Part shown: piece by piece, positions 10,901 to 19,900 of the stretch
Numbering within the stretch: the stretch's first letter is position 1
Layout: every line of letters begins with the position of its first letter
Origin: JAWPMT01 sp965229785
Lineage (GTDB): Bacteria; Bacteroidota; Bacteroidia; Cytophagales; Cyclobacteriaceae
Reading direction: 5' to 3'
Length of the DNA stretch: 64,000 bases
Assembly (NCBI GenBank): GCA_965229785.1
Contig: CBDDJS010000001.1
Coordinates: 2,356,001-2,420,000, forward strand
Made by a program: the position numbers and the translations under genes
The notes under the pieces: generated by a model
Databases searched by the model: none
Seen by the model: the letters and a program-made list of their open reading frames with translations, nothing else
Told to the model about the DNA's origin: nothing

Positions 10901-10912
10901 TTGATTTTCCAT
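1904..10912 (-). CDS. Line 2 NRPS gene G: C-A(Glu)-T-E-C-A(Thr)-T-C
   Basis: 3,002-residue synthetase, ATG start, 31 bases after gene F. C1 8-440 (His136/137), A(Glu) 450-935, carrier (Ser985), epimerase 1030-1470 (His1163/1164), C2 1490-1920 of DCL type, A(Thr) 1940-2440, carrier (Ser2491), C3 2545-2985 (HHLICDG, His2677/2678). It takes the thiazole carboxylate from gene F, adds D-Glu and then Thr. The protein ends with a complete C domain and a short tail (GQDFQIKLDI), so the A domain for the next residue is in the following gene. C1 reads HHIIADE where the family has HHxxxDG. C2 has PHILMDG, with the first His replaced by Pro; the catalytic second His is kept in both. Confidence 0.97.
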   Translation of the reverse strand: MENQQVIQFPASITQRSLWLLDSLTKGSGVYYETRVFSITGDFRLDVFKASLLEITKRHEILRTNFEFKGEACIQKIKVNPDIDLEVLELTSMKEILEELIKVNAHRNFDLLTDRLIRYRVYQESKSSYYLQVVVHHIIADEWSFRLFINELNLTYNSLREQKRPQLPTLEIQYLDFTGWQNKWFESNAFNKQLDFWRTNLSDAPDVSRLPVDLQTDSRAQFDGAVKLYAIEPASYHRIKEFSRSNRVTPFMTLLSSFAALFYEITGQSDMIFGTPIAGRTQRELEPLIGCFINGLPIRIRFKQNMDFHALLQYVRKAISNLITYQQVPQESIAELKEGASGALFQTMLLFTREDDIASLDFDGLQVTPVPFVNQTAKFDLSLAFIESGSGLNIEFRYKTGLYREETIETIANKLLAGITGYIADPQMILPGPASIISNPGSVISDKNTVLEWFESGKSKRRDAIALVCGDRQLTYAELTDKAASLSAYLIDEHNVNKHHTVAIAVSRSVDWFVGMLAVMKTGATYVPVDPDYPHERKLHMFQSTNCKLVLTDGELGEIPPEIHVIDLREHRNATGVDPIVDKLDPKDALYCIFTSGTTGRPKGVLVSNSAVVNLCSWLGDLIYEKGPDQLNVLLTSSLGFDGSVKQIFPALLNARTLIISSPEQRRELPRLLRLIEDKKIYLFDVTPSYLKAILTAIPDGKTFLSVKYVLIGGEKLDSQLIRDFYDSFPNAQLINVYGVTEATVDSTFHFVDRNGEADPNMIGKPIHSTKVKILDEHLEAVPVGEVGTLWIGGAGVAMGYVNDPEQTTSKFRPLTPGDNERFYNTGDLGRQTLSGDIVFVGRNDRQVKFQGFRIELGEIESAVRQHASVTEAVLIHSQLSDQASELVAFYTATEKITPGELIDHLTHRLPRFMLPSRVRQLDKIPLTKHGKVDFGQLQLLGEDRSRTLVKPGTPLESLLTDVWVKVLGRQVSVHDDFFLSGGDSIKAMLVVGEMLKHGYNLDVQDVFTSPRIVDLAGKLTHTHVVQTQEPVIGDSALSPVQIDFFDKDLKNPNIFNQSVTLTLKKDYKVERIEKALKVLHVYHDALGSTFSNDDQRMIQRFGEDQHSPLIQVFQVNNVADPDVEIADQVKRLNETINLSEGPLMACGLYREEDQTHLYLTIHHLVVDAVSWQILLSDLNFLLTQEKHELHFSKSSSYKEWVSVLNSRPSFFEQDAHKAYWQQFVNAYTRTAELFPASKAWVGINSSDIQFERELTNELSAAIKEKLNANFQEVLLTSISRAFHEVLSVDSLTVLLETHGRDGDYHNLDISRTVGWFTAKYPVMIGFENHSVVSHLINVKEKLRQVPYKGVGFGVLRSRSEDLQFSQVLNSVQPEIQFNFLGDLDSINAAISLGEAAEVRLYSEEHLSKGLIIDISAFIKDGQLRVTFNYSNDLNSGLIRNILEVMKKTLHQCLDECKSIETRLLSPSDLSDNTLLTIPLLHKVLERYDLEQVYPLTLMQKNLLVVDHSKDHEGTYFQQLYFEVSGHLSSAQLEGALDILTVRHESLRAVFVDDIGEEPLQVILKEQRTTYQYTDIQHLQQPAQQDFIEASRVKARKIPFVLDQGPLLRLSVFQLAPERYAFLWDHPHILMDGWSLRVLIPDFFQTYDVLSRGKQVDITLKPNYKTFFSWNRSKDENKYLSYWKSHLSEYAGNVSVPFRKENRQNQYDNRARSFVLDRDSANQLRALGAANKVTLNTLFQSVWAITLMKYNQTTDVVFGNVTNGRPSDVSGIDEAVGLFINTIPFRVIASKGQTFTDLLQLVQSGFIEAQKNQFISLADIQGQSPIKSGLFDNILSFESFPSVQGFEQAFGLQIDEIALFEQTNYDFNLIIYPEEDVRVEIKYNGNSFDDDLIESVLQHIQLMIDQIIADPGIEISQIRLASVESEVEMLRSANRLNLVDADNMISLFEKQVELSANATALDFEGAAMTYAELNQRANQLALQLRNGFQAGREDKIGISLERGIEMIIGILGILKSGAAYVPIDPALPEARIRHIAKDASLTLMLTAGQSFSFLDISVLDISGIHEHALDKELCNVERVNQPTDLAYIIYTSGSTGNPKGVMVTHQNVVNLMGAKNQFFDFNQQDTWTLFHSFSFDFSVWEIFGSLFSGSKLVILPSQVVLDPFSFYQYLISHKVTVLNQVPSSFANLLNAIEPEDDFDKLSIRYVIFGGEALKPEVLSTWKSAYPYCKLINMYGITETTIHVSFHEVSEEDILNRRSNIGKSLSGMGLFVMDESNHMQGVGGIGELYVTGGGLARGYINAPELTANRFFPHPKYPEYLIYKTGDLATYLPNGDIMYLGRSDNQVKIRGYRIELGEVENKINEFQSIRQAVVLPAELDEKDRNAILVGFFVSDERISIKSLLNHLKSYLPAHMVPSACLQVKEMPLTQNSKIDKSALLALFNNSKLSGNEEGQTNIPRDEIEDRIRLIWESVLKTPIRSLTTNFFELGGHSLSAAKVINQIKRELQITINIRVMLSNPSITSLSQEVRMLERAKEDPIVAVSGKTHYPLSYSQRGIWSALKLFPDRNYNVPVMIKLMGKLEVTRVSQAIEAVLMRHQILRTRLVLKNGEPTQQIADDVRMAELFDFQDWQGNPDLSDEVQAMYNKLAFKPFDLNDPLIRFTLIKCEEDQYRLVLVLHHLICDGESFGVLLSDFERYYQLLDPTGEGHELPILPIQYKDYAEWQVASLNTGKLRKAREFWLSQFEAPIHSFEFPFSMRSVTPKPSAVASVSELVLDQEVFDEVKKLSYELNVSVFVILMSVYKGVLYRLTRQRKLIVGSPVSSRASLGLEDQIGDYVNMIALTSEPSNSLKFADFVDQLNEKTLSAFLHQEYPFYLLQKELKQEGILKPDSELLSVGFTWHNYISSTHSSTGSLKWELVDIYPDSLKSKFWLHGYQNENNMNMKLLYDGSLFNKDEMNLFLLRYKGFLSYVCKNPDQVIGAVEMEAQESKQTTGQDFQIKLDI
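1958..3295 (-). other. Gene G C-terminal condensation domain without its own A domain
   Basis: Complete C domain (SYSQRGIWSALKL, HHLICDGES, VGSPVSSR region) that ends the protein. The matching A domain starts in the next gene, behind half of another C domain. It should join Thr to the Ile-type residue of gene H. Confidence 0.85.
3323..6460 (-). other. Gene G module 2: DCL-type C-A(Thr)-PCP
   Basis: The C domain begins VYPLTLMQKNLL and has PHILMDGWS, which fits a D-residue donor after the epimerase. The A core is FDFSVWEIF, with LNQVPS, VIFGGEA and NMYGITETTIH. The code D-F-W-N-I-G-M-I-H-K indicates threonine. A10 reads TQNSKIDK: the catalytic Lys is kept, but the Gly before it is Ser. The carrier is LGGHSLSAA (Ser2491). 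Confidence 0.88.
6503..10891 (-). other. Gene G module 1: C-A(Glu)-PCP-E
   Basis: The A core is FDGSVKQIF, with FDVTPSY, VLIGGEK and NVYGVTEATVD. The code D-G-K-D-L-G-V-V-D-K is one change from the glutamate code DAKDLGVVDK; Lys239 separates it from the Gln pocket (DAQDLGVVDK). The carrier has SGGDSIKAM, the Asp form common before epimerases. The E domain shows HHLVVDAVSW, THGRDG, SRTVGWFTAKYP and FNFLGDLD. Product: D-Glu on the carrier. Confidence 0.9.
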
Positions 10913-10943
10913 TTTGTTAGGTACTCCAGTGAGTTTCCGTGCC

Positions 10944-13900
10944 TTAGATTAAAGAGTCTCTGTTCATTCTGGTAATCTTTTCCGGCACTTCTTCCTCCTC
11001 CACGTCAAGTGATTCCTCCTGTTCCTCCAACATCAAAACAACGCTACGTATATTGGGGTGTTCGAATATGACATTAACCGGTATATCAGTGTTGAAATCT
11101 GACCTCAATCGAGAAATAATTAAAGTGGCCATCACTGAATCTACGCCTAATTCGAACAGGTCATCCAATGGATTGACATGCTCCACGCCGAGCACCTCTT
11201 TAACCACTTCGATCACATGTGCTTCTTTTTCCTTTTCCACTGATGAGGTTTGTGCCACGATATTAGCAGAAGTCTCTTTTTCTGTTGATTGATATCCTGC
11301 AATTAAGGCTTTCCTGTCTACTTTTCCGTTTGCTGATAAGGGTACCTCATCTATGAAAATAAATTCAGCCGGAATCATATAATCAGGCAATGATTCGCCA
11401 AGGGACTTTTTAAGCTTATTCTTTTCACTCACCACATCAATTGTTTTGACTGAACCTAACCCACCTTCATTGGAACTTAATCCACCCACAAATCCGTGCA
11501 AAAAGGTATGATTCGAAGACAGTTGGAAGTTTTCAAACAGGCCACGGAGTTCTACCGTCCCTATGGGACACAACCCGAGCCCACTTGAAGGCGATACATT
11601 CATCAGGAGTTGTCCCATGTAGCCCGCTTCCAACAAACACAATTCCTTGTAGTTTTCATGATAAACCGGCTCGATCAGGTTGCTATCTGCTACAAGGAAC
11701 AGGGAAAAGGACGATTGTCGATACAATTCCACATTTCGCTCATGGTGCATGCCATTTTCGCTTTGATTATATTCAGAAAGCTTTATCAAGCGGTTGGCCT
11801 CCGCGTCATAGTAATAAAAGCCTTCTTCCACCCCGGTAACTGCACCGGGTTTAATGCTTATATAAGTCTGAACAGGATATAAACTTCCCGCAGAGGGGTA
11901 CAAATATTTGGGTAATGGATTATCGGGTGTGGTATGGGGCCTTAAACAGGATAATAATTCGGACAGATCTCCAAAAGAAACTTCACCTTCTCCGAATTCA
12001 CGATGTGTTTTACGGTGAAGCAAATAATCCAGCTTCGGACCATTATTCGTTTTGGGAAGTTCTACAAATTTCTGAGTACCCTCAAAAGCCCGGCTTTTAC
12101 TTTTCAATTTCAAATTCAATGCCTCTATCTCATCAATCGAGATATCTGGCTTGGATTTTCCATTTTTGATACTACTGGATTTTGCGGATCCAGCAGGCTT
12201 AATAAAAGCGACCAAACGTTTGGATTCAAATCGATCACCATCTACCACCACGATCGCTTCCCCGACTGATTTATTTTCCAGAAGTTGCCTTTCGATCTCT
12301 CCCAATTCTATCCGATAGCCGTTGACTTTGACCTGAAAATCCTCTCTGCCTAAGAACTCTATATTTCCATCTGGTAGATATCTGCCAAGGTCCCCTGTCC
12401 TGTACAACCGCTCACCTGTTTCAGGGTGCTGTATGAAGCTATTTTGGGTTTTTTCCGGATCACCCCAGTAGCTGGTCGCCAGACCTACACCACCTATATA
12501 AATCATCCCGGGAACCCAGGTAGGTGCGTGCTCAAAAGTGTCTTTCAAGACGAACATAGATTGATTCGCCAGAGGTTTACCGTAGGGTATACTTTTCCAA
12601 CCTGGATCAATCTCGTTGATTTCGTAATGTATAGACCAAATCGATGCTTCTGTTGCTCCTCCCATGCTGATGACCTTCGCATGATTATTCAAAGATTTGA
12701 TCTTATCCGGCAGTTCCAGTGGAATCCAGTCACCACTCATCCATATCAACCTCAGGTCCGGTAATTGTCGGATTTGCTGGTAAAAGCAGTTTTCTACGAA
12801 AAGTCTGGCCAGGGCTGGTACGCTATTCCAAAGAGTAACTTTATGCTTAATGACCAGGTTTATCCAGTGCATTGGATCCCCTTTCAATTTGGCCTCTGGC
12901 ATGATGATCGTACCACCCGCGGCGAGGGTACCAAAAATATCATAAACTGAGAGGTCGAAATTCAAATCCGATATCGCCAGTACCTTGTCCTGCGTCCCTA
13001 AGCTGTACTTTTCATTCAAATGCTGGATGGTATTGACCGGACCTTCATGATTCAACGTCACTCCTTTGGGTTTACCAGTAGAGCCTGAAGTGAAAATGAT
13101 ATAAGCTATGTCTTCTGATGATGCACAACTCTCAAAATCTGAAGCAAGCAGATCATTGAAATCCAGTTCCTCAATGGTAACAACATTAAGATCAGCGGTA
13201 AGCGAGGGGTGCGCATAAGTTCCATTTACGACAACTGTTTCGATATTGCATACCTGCAGAAGGTATTGTTGTCGTTCATAAGGCAAGCTAGCATCAATCG
13301 GTACATAAGCGGCTCCCAATTTCACGATGCTTAACACAGCAAGTGCCTGCTCCCATCCTTTTTCCAAAGTGACACCTACCAATTTACCCTTACCCACGCC
13401 AAAATCACGTAAAACATGAGCCAGCTGATTAACTCTCGTATGCAACTCAGCGTAGGTGATCTCCTGATCTTTGTGAATAATCGCCGTTTGAGTGCCATTA
13501 ATCACTACAGAATCACCAAAAAGGTCATAAAGCGTCTTATCCGATCGTCCATCCTCGGGGGCATTAGTTGCCACGATCTGTGCAACTTGATGGGAAGGGG
13601 TTAATTTCAGTTCATCCAGCCATATACTTTCCCCTTTTGACAGATTGATGAGTAAATTGGTATAAGCTTCAAACATCTTTTCGATCATTCCGTCAGGAAA
13701 CAAGCCTTCCACAATATCCCAATTGTAGATCAGTTTCCCTTCGTCTTCGATCATTTGATGGTCAAGCCATACTTGCGGGGTTTGACTGATACCATACGCC
13801 AGTGTACCTAAGCCACTCAACATTGAGTCAACACCATTTTGACCGCTTAGTCCGAGTGCACTTGTAAAAACAACCGGATAACTCATCTGCCCCGTAGATC

Positions 13901-16900
13901 TACTGGCCCTGGAAATCTCACGCTGCAATTCGATACCGGAGAAAAATCTGTGTTCCAGATCATCGTAAAGCTGTCGCTGGATCTTTTCACCATTTTTAAG
14001 GAATGAGGCCTTTTCCAGGCCTATCTCCAAAATACTGGTAGAGGTGAAATCACCAACAATCTTTGCAATATCCGGATGAATATCTTCCCTATTAAACAAG
14101 GTAAGGTTGATTCCAAACGAACTTGATTTACTCCAGGTAGCCAGAACATGTGAAAAGGCATTTAATAACACGACCGTTGGTGTCATCCCGAACGTCTTAC
14201 CCGTCTTCTTTAATTCTGACCAACGCGTCGCCGAAAGTGTGTGGGTATATCGCTTGAAAGTAGGTTGAGCTTTGGAAACCACATTAATCGGCAATCCCGG
14301 AGCTCCCGGCAACGTACTTATTCTATCAGTCCAGTATTTACGGGATAATTCATATTCTGCGGCTCCCTTACGTTTGTTATAATACTCCGTGATGTAGCGC
14401 CTAAAAGTATAATCTGAAGGATCGGCTACCACGGATGGCTGATCATAAAACGCTGACAGGTCTTTAATGATCACCAGCAAACTCCAGATATCACTAATCA
14501 GCAAATCGAGGCTGATATGAATGATGCTCTTTTGGTCCTGAAATCTGGTAACCCTAAAGTCAAAAAGAGGCCATTGCGTAATATCAAAAACCTGATGAGA
14601 TAGCTCTGCACGGGTATCAAGTAAATCCGAACTATGCTGTTCATAGTGAGTTGCTGTATCAACAACTTTAATGGCATACTCAGGAACATTACGCAAGACC
14701 TTTTGCTCATTCCCATTGGGAAAAACTGCCCGCAACATCTCATGTCGGTCAATCACTTGATTTAAGGCCTGATTTAACCTTTCCAAATCCACGTTTTCGT
14801 GAAGAATCTCCAGGTAAATGTGAGCTGACACCTGGTTCAATTCCATGTGATCCGCTCTTCCGATCCAATAAGCCTTTTGAATATCAGTCATCGGGATTGT
14901 CGAATCCACATCTGCACTTAAGTACTCATAAGCGGGTACCGTAACTTCTAATTCTTGCTCTTGCTGCTGAGTAAGGAAGTCATCATGGTCTGTGATTTCT
15001 AACAACAAAGTCTCCAGAGTCGTGTTTTGCAAAATAGAACTAATGGGCAACGTGACACCAAAAACCTGTCTGATCTTATTCTTTAACTCAATCGCAAGCA
15101 AAGAATCCATACCGAGTTCTACCAGGGTTTGACTTACGTCCACATCAGCCTTATTCCACCCAAAAACCCTGCTAATGAGACTGACCAGTTCAGGCAACAC
15201 TTCTTCCCGATCAAATGCTCTGTGCTTCACAGGAATGGGCTGTAGTTTCCTGCTGGTTACCTCCAGCTGACTCCATTCGGGTGTTTTTTGACCCACTTCG
15301 TTGAAGAAGCTGCTATTCTTATAGTTATATATATCCTTGAATAAGGACCAGTTGACATCAGCGGTAATCACCTGATGTTGATCAGTATTCAAATACAGTT
15401 CAAAGGATTTGTCAAAAGCAGTCTGTAAGATTTCATTGAGCCCTATTTTTTTAAACCAGGACTTGTCCTGACCGGCCACCATGCCTCCTGACATTAAGCC
15501 AAAATTCACACTTAAAGCAGGCTTACCTTGTCGACTCCTCAAATGAGCCAGGTCATCGAGAAAGCGATTGGCTGTGGCATAGGCAAACTGATTTTTGGAT
15601 CCCCAAACGGATGATGCGGAAGAATAAAGTATAAAAAATTCAATCTCAAGGGATTGGGTAAGACGATGCAGATTCCATGCCCCATTGACCTTTGCCTTGC
15701 AGGCATGTGAAAATTTAGTTGCGGATAAACTCAGTAAATCATGATCATCCGGAACTCCAGCTGCATGAACGATCCCTTTTAAGGTATCCTCGCTTCTTCC
15801 AAGGTCTTTGAAAATGGCTTCCACGGAAGAATAGTCCGACAAATCCGCGTTGACTACAGAGACTTTTGTTCCACGGTTCTCTAAAGAAGCCACAAAGTCT
15901 TCGTCTTCCTGACTGGCGATACCTCTTCTGCCAACCAGGATGAGTTTGCCGGCACCTTTTTCCGCGAACAAAGTAGCTGTGTGCTTGCCTAAATAACCAA
16001 GACCACCTGTAATCAGATAAGTGCCCTCGCTGGAGAGAGTTATATGCTTTGAATCATTGGCTTGAGCAGGTACCAACCTCGGTACCAGGCGCTTATATCC
16101 CTGAAGGGAGATGATCTGTTCATCGTCTGCAGTCAACAATTCATTTACGATACTGGATGTATCCGTTCCAGCTCCAATGTCGAGGTTTCGGCAACGCAAA
16201 TTCAGGATCTCGATATTGGCGTTATTGATGAATGATAAAATGGGTGTGTAGAAGACTTCTGACTCGATCAACTCGCCGGTTCTGTCATATAATCCATCGG
16301 ATAACAACCAAAAGGCACTCTGGATATCAGCATTCGCCAAGACCTGGAGTAAAACAAACTTGGGTTCATAAAAGTCTTCAAAAAGCACCTCATCAAATAC
16401 CTGAGATCTCGAATCTTCCCTGACTCCAAAATCAAATGTTACAAGAATGCCTTCAATGTCTCTATCCAGATCGGTCTGCAGATAGTTGAACAGCCGTTCA
16501 TAATGCTGTCGGTTTCTGACGTTTATTCCAAAGGAATCTTTACCCAGAGACAGGTCTTCTGCAACTGCCACTTGCACCACTTCCCTATGACGACCTAATG
16601 CTTCGAGCACTTCCTCTTTCACTTCTCCAAAAACGACCCAGGTCTCTTTAGGGCGACTCCTGGCATCTTGTTGCTTCTTATATTCACCAATGATGATTGC
16701 CTGATTGGTCAGCCTTTTCCCCTCAGAAGAGGGAATGGCGGCATAACAATCTTCGAAGCCATTGGCTCTTAACACTGTCTCCCATTGATTGACATCAATG
16801 TAGGGATGGGCAGTTCTTAAGTTTCGGTCTTCAAAAGCCCACCAACCAGGAGTAAGCCCAAAAACGAAATCGATCCAGGGATCTTTCACAATCCCCTCAG

Positions 16901-19900
16901 CCATGATCAGGTAGCTTCCTGATGACATCACTTTGGTGATGTGCTGAATGGTCTTGTTAAGATCTTTGGTGGCGTGAAGGACATTTGAAGCTAAGACAAT
17001 GTGAAATTCATCTGCGGAAAAACCTTGTGCTATTGGCTCACTGTCAATATCAAGGATACGGAAGGATAAGTTTTCATACCCTTCGAAAGCCGTCTGTGCT
17101 CCCAGTAAAAATGCCTGGGAAATATCCGTAAAAGTATATTGACAATCATACTCCTTGAGCAGTGGGAGTACTTGCCTGGTAGTTGCTCCTGTTCCTGCAC
17201 CTATTTCCAATAGGTTTATGGTCTGATGAGGAGAAAACCCCTTAAGTACTAGTTCAAGGGCACTGACCATATGTGAATTAACTACGGAGCTAATTGAACT
17301 CTCATGATAAAAGGTATTGACACTTACTGTATCACTATCAAAGAGTAGTTGCAATGGATCTTTATCCTCCTTCAATATAGCTGGAAGCTCATCTCCGATG
17401 ATCCGGACCAGTTGTTCTTCAAGAGGTCCGGGTATTGAATTTTCAAGAGCTTGAACAGTTTCGATGTTTTTTTTGATCCATTGACCGTCCTGGCTGGCTA
17501 CCAACACTCCCCTTTCTTCCATCGAGGGAATCGCTCCTTTCAAATAGTGCTCATAGGTATTATTGGTGACCTCAAGCACTTTCAGGATTTCAGGAAAGGA
17601 GTATTCACCTTCAGGTATCTCGTTCCAACCCAAGGCTTTCAATGCTGCAATCAAATAGTCAGTAGATAGCGCATTCAAATCGTCAAAAAGTCCTGCAGGG
17701 AATTGCTCATTGGCCTGACGATTTTGCTCTTCAATTACATGATTCCGGAGTGATGTAAAAACATCCTCTGTCTTTACGGATAACAAGTCCTGTTGAAACC
17801 AATCTATCTCATAGTGTAATTGATGTTTTCGTAGGTTTGACAAAAACTCATGTTCAACGGCCCTTTTGACGGTCAGATTCTTTATAGAACCAACAGCTTT
17901 CCCCTTATCGTTGAACAAAGTGTAATTCGCATGTTTTATCCCAGATTGATGATCAACCTCGACCACCGAGGCATGACTCCATATTTCTGACCCAAAGGGC
18001 TCGTGAATGGTCATTTCCTCAAGGTAAAAAGGCAGGAAAGCCTCTTCGGGGAATTGTTGCAGTGTTGAAAATATCGTCTGGAGCGCAGCATCAAATAAGG
18101 CGGGGTGAAGTTGATGCTGGTAATTCGTTGTTTCCGCTGCTTCGGGCAGGCGTATATACCCTAAAGCTTCGTTAGTGCCTGATGATAATTCGGTTACTCC
18201 CTGAAAACCATCAAAGTATTGAATGCCCGTCTCTGCAATGGATTGATAAAATTTAGAAACAGCTACCGGTTGGCTCTCCAGTCTGTTTCTGAGTTCATCC
18301 AGAGAGGATTCAGGAGCCAGGTCATTGACAGATAGAAGTAATACTTTTCCGGTCAAATGTTGTTGCCAGTCTCCTGAAACGCCAGAATTAACAGGCCTGC
18401 TAAAGACCATTACTTCGTACGAATCATCTTCTCCAGGATCCAACGTTACTTGAACTTCCTGCGGCTCATCAAGCACTATCGGAGCCTTGAAATCAAAGTC
18501 GACAAACTTCTGATTTCGATTATCCGAAATTCGATAGATCAAACTGTAAATAGCATCCAGGTATCCCGTTGCTGGGAATACGATTTGCCTGTAAACCACG
18601 TGATCTTTCAGATAGCTAAATGCTTTGTCAACTGATAGCACGGCATTTAAGATGCGCTTGCCGGTAAATGCGGACTCGATGATCTCGCCATTGAAAAGAT
18701 GCGTATTTGACCTTGTTGATGGTGACAGATCCGGCCTTAATTCCTGCGCTTTGAACGGATGGCCCGGAATCGTAACCTTACTTTTAGTGATCGGTGAATG
18801 ATAAGCTACCCAATCTACCCCTTCACCAGCATTGTACAAATCAGAGAGTGCCATCGCATATGAATTAGGCTCTGTTAGCCCTTTTTTCAGTGCAGCAACT
18901 CTGAAAACATCTATGTCAAGGTCATCTTCCAGCAGATTCAATAAGACAGGTTTCGGACCAACCTCAAGCACCGCGTTGCATCCGGATTCATTTAATTGAT
19001 CTACGCCTTGTTTAAAAAGGACCGTTTTTTCGATATGCGCTATCCAATAGTCCGGAGACAACAGATCTTTATCTGCTAATTGACCATGTACGTTTGATAT
19101 GAATTTGACTGATGGCATTGAGAAACTAACCTGCTCCAGCACTTGCCGAAAATCTTTCAGCATGGGTTTCATCAAATAGGAATGGAAAGCATTGGAAACG
19201 TTCAATGCCACCGCTTTGATTCCTATTGCCTGAAAATGGGCTGCTGTTTTTTCAATGTCTCCGGCTTTCCCGGAAAGAACTACATTAGTAGCAGAATTAA
19301 TCGCCGCTATATCCACTTGCAACCCCAGGGATTGCAACTCGTCCGTCACTTCCGTCTGGCTGGCCTGAATGGAAACCATTTTCCCCCGTACGGGAAGCGC
19401 TTCCATCAATCGAGCTCTGTTAACAACCAGCATAATGGCATCTTCCAAAGAAAATACGCGCGCAATGCATGCCGCCACATATTCCCCCAGGCTGTGCCCT
19501 AATAAGACAGATGGCCTGACGCCAACACTTTCAAAAACCTTAGCTAAAGCGTATTCAAATGAAAAGATGGCAACTTGAGTATAAAGTGGATGATTGATCC
19601 ATTCGTCATTCTCCGTGAAAAGAATTGACTTCAAAGACCGATCACATTCCTTCGTGACTACTAATTCGCATCGATCGATGGAGGCTTTAAAAACGGAATT
19701 CGACTCATACAGGGTCTTACCCATGCCCGCATACTGACTCCCCTGACCCGTGAATAAAAAGGCTATTCCTCCATTTTTAGCTTGCCTGCTTTCGTTGAAA
19801 TCGGTCTCATACAACAATTGATGAGCTTCAGAAGCTGTTTCCGACGCAATAGCAAATCGATGAGCAAAGTGATTCCTCCCGATGTTGCTGGTGTAACAGG

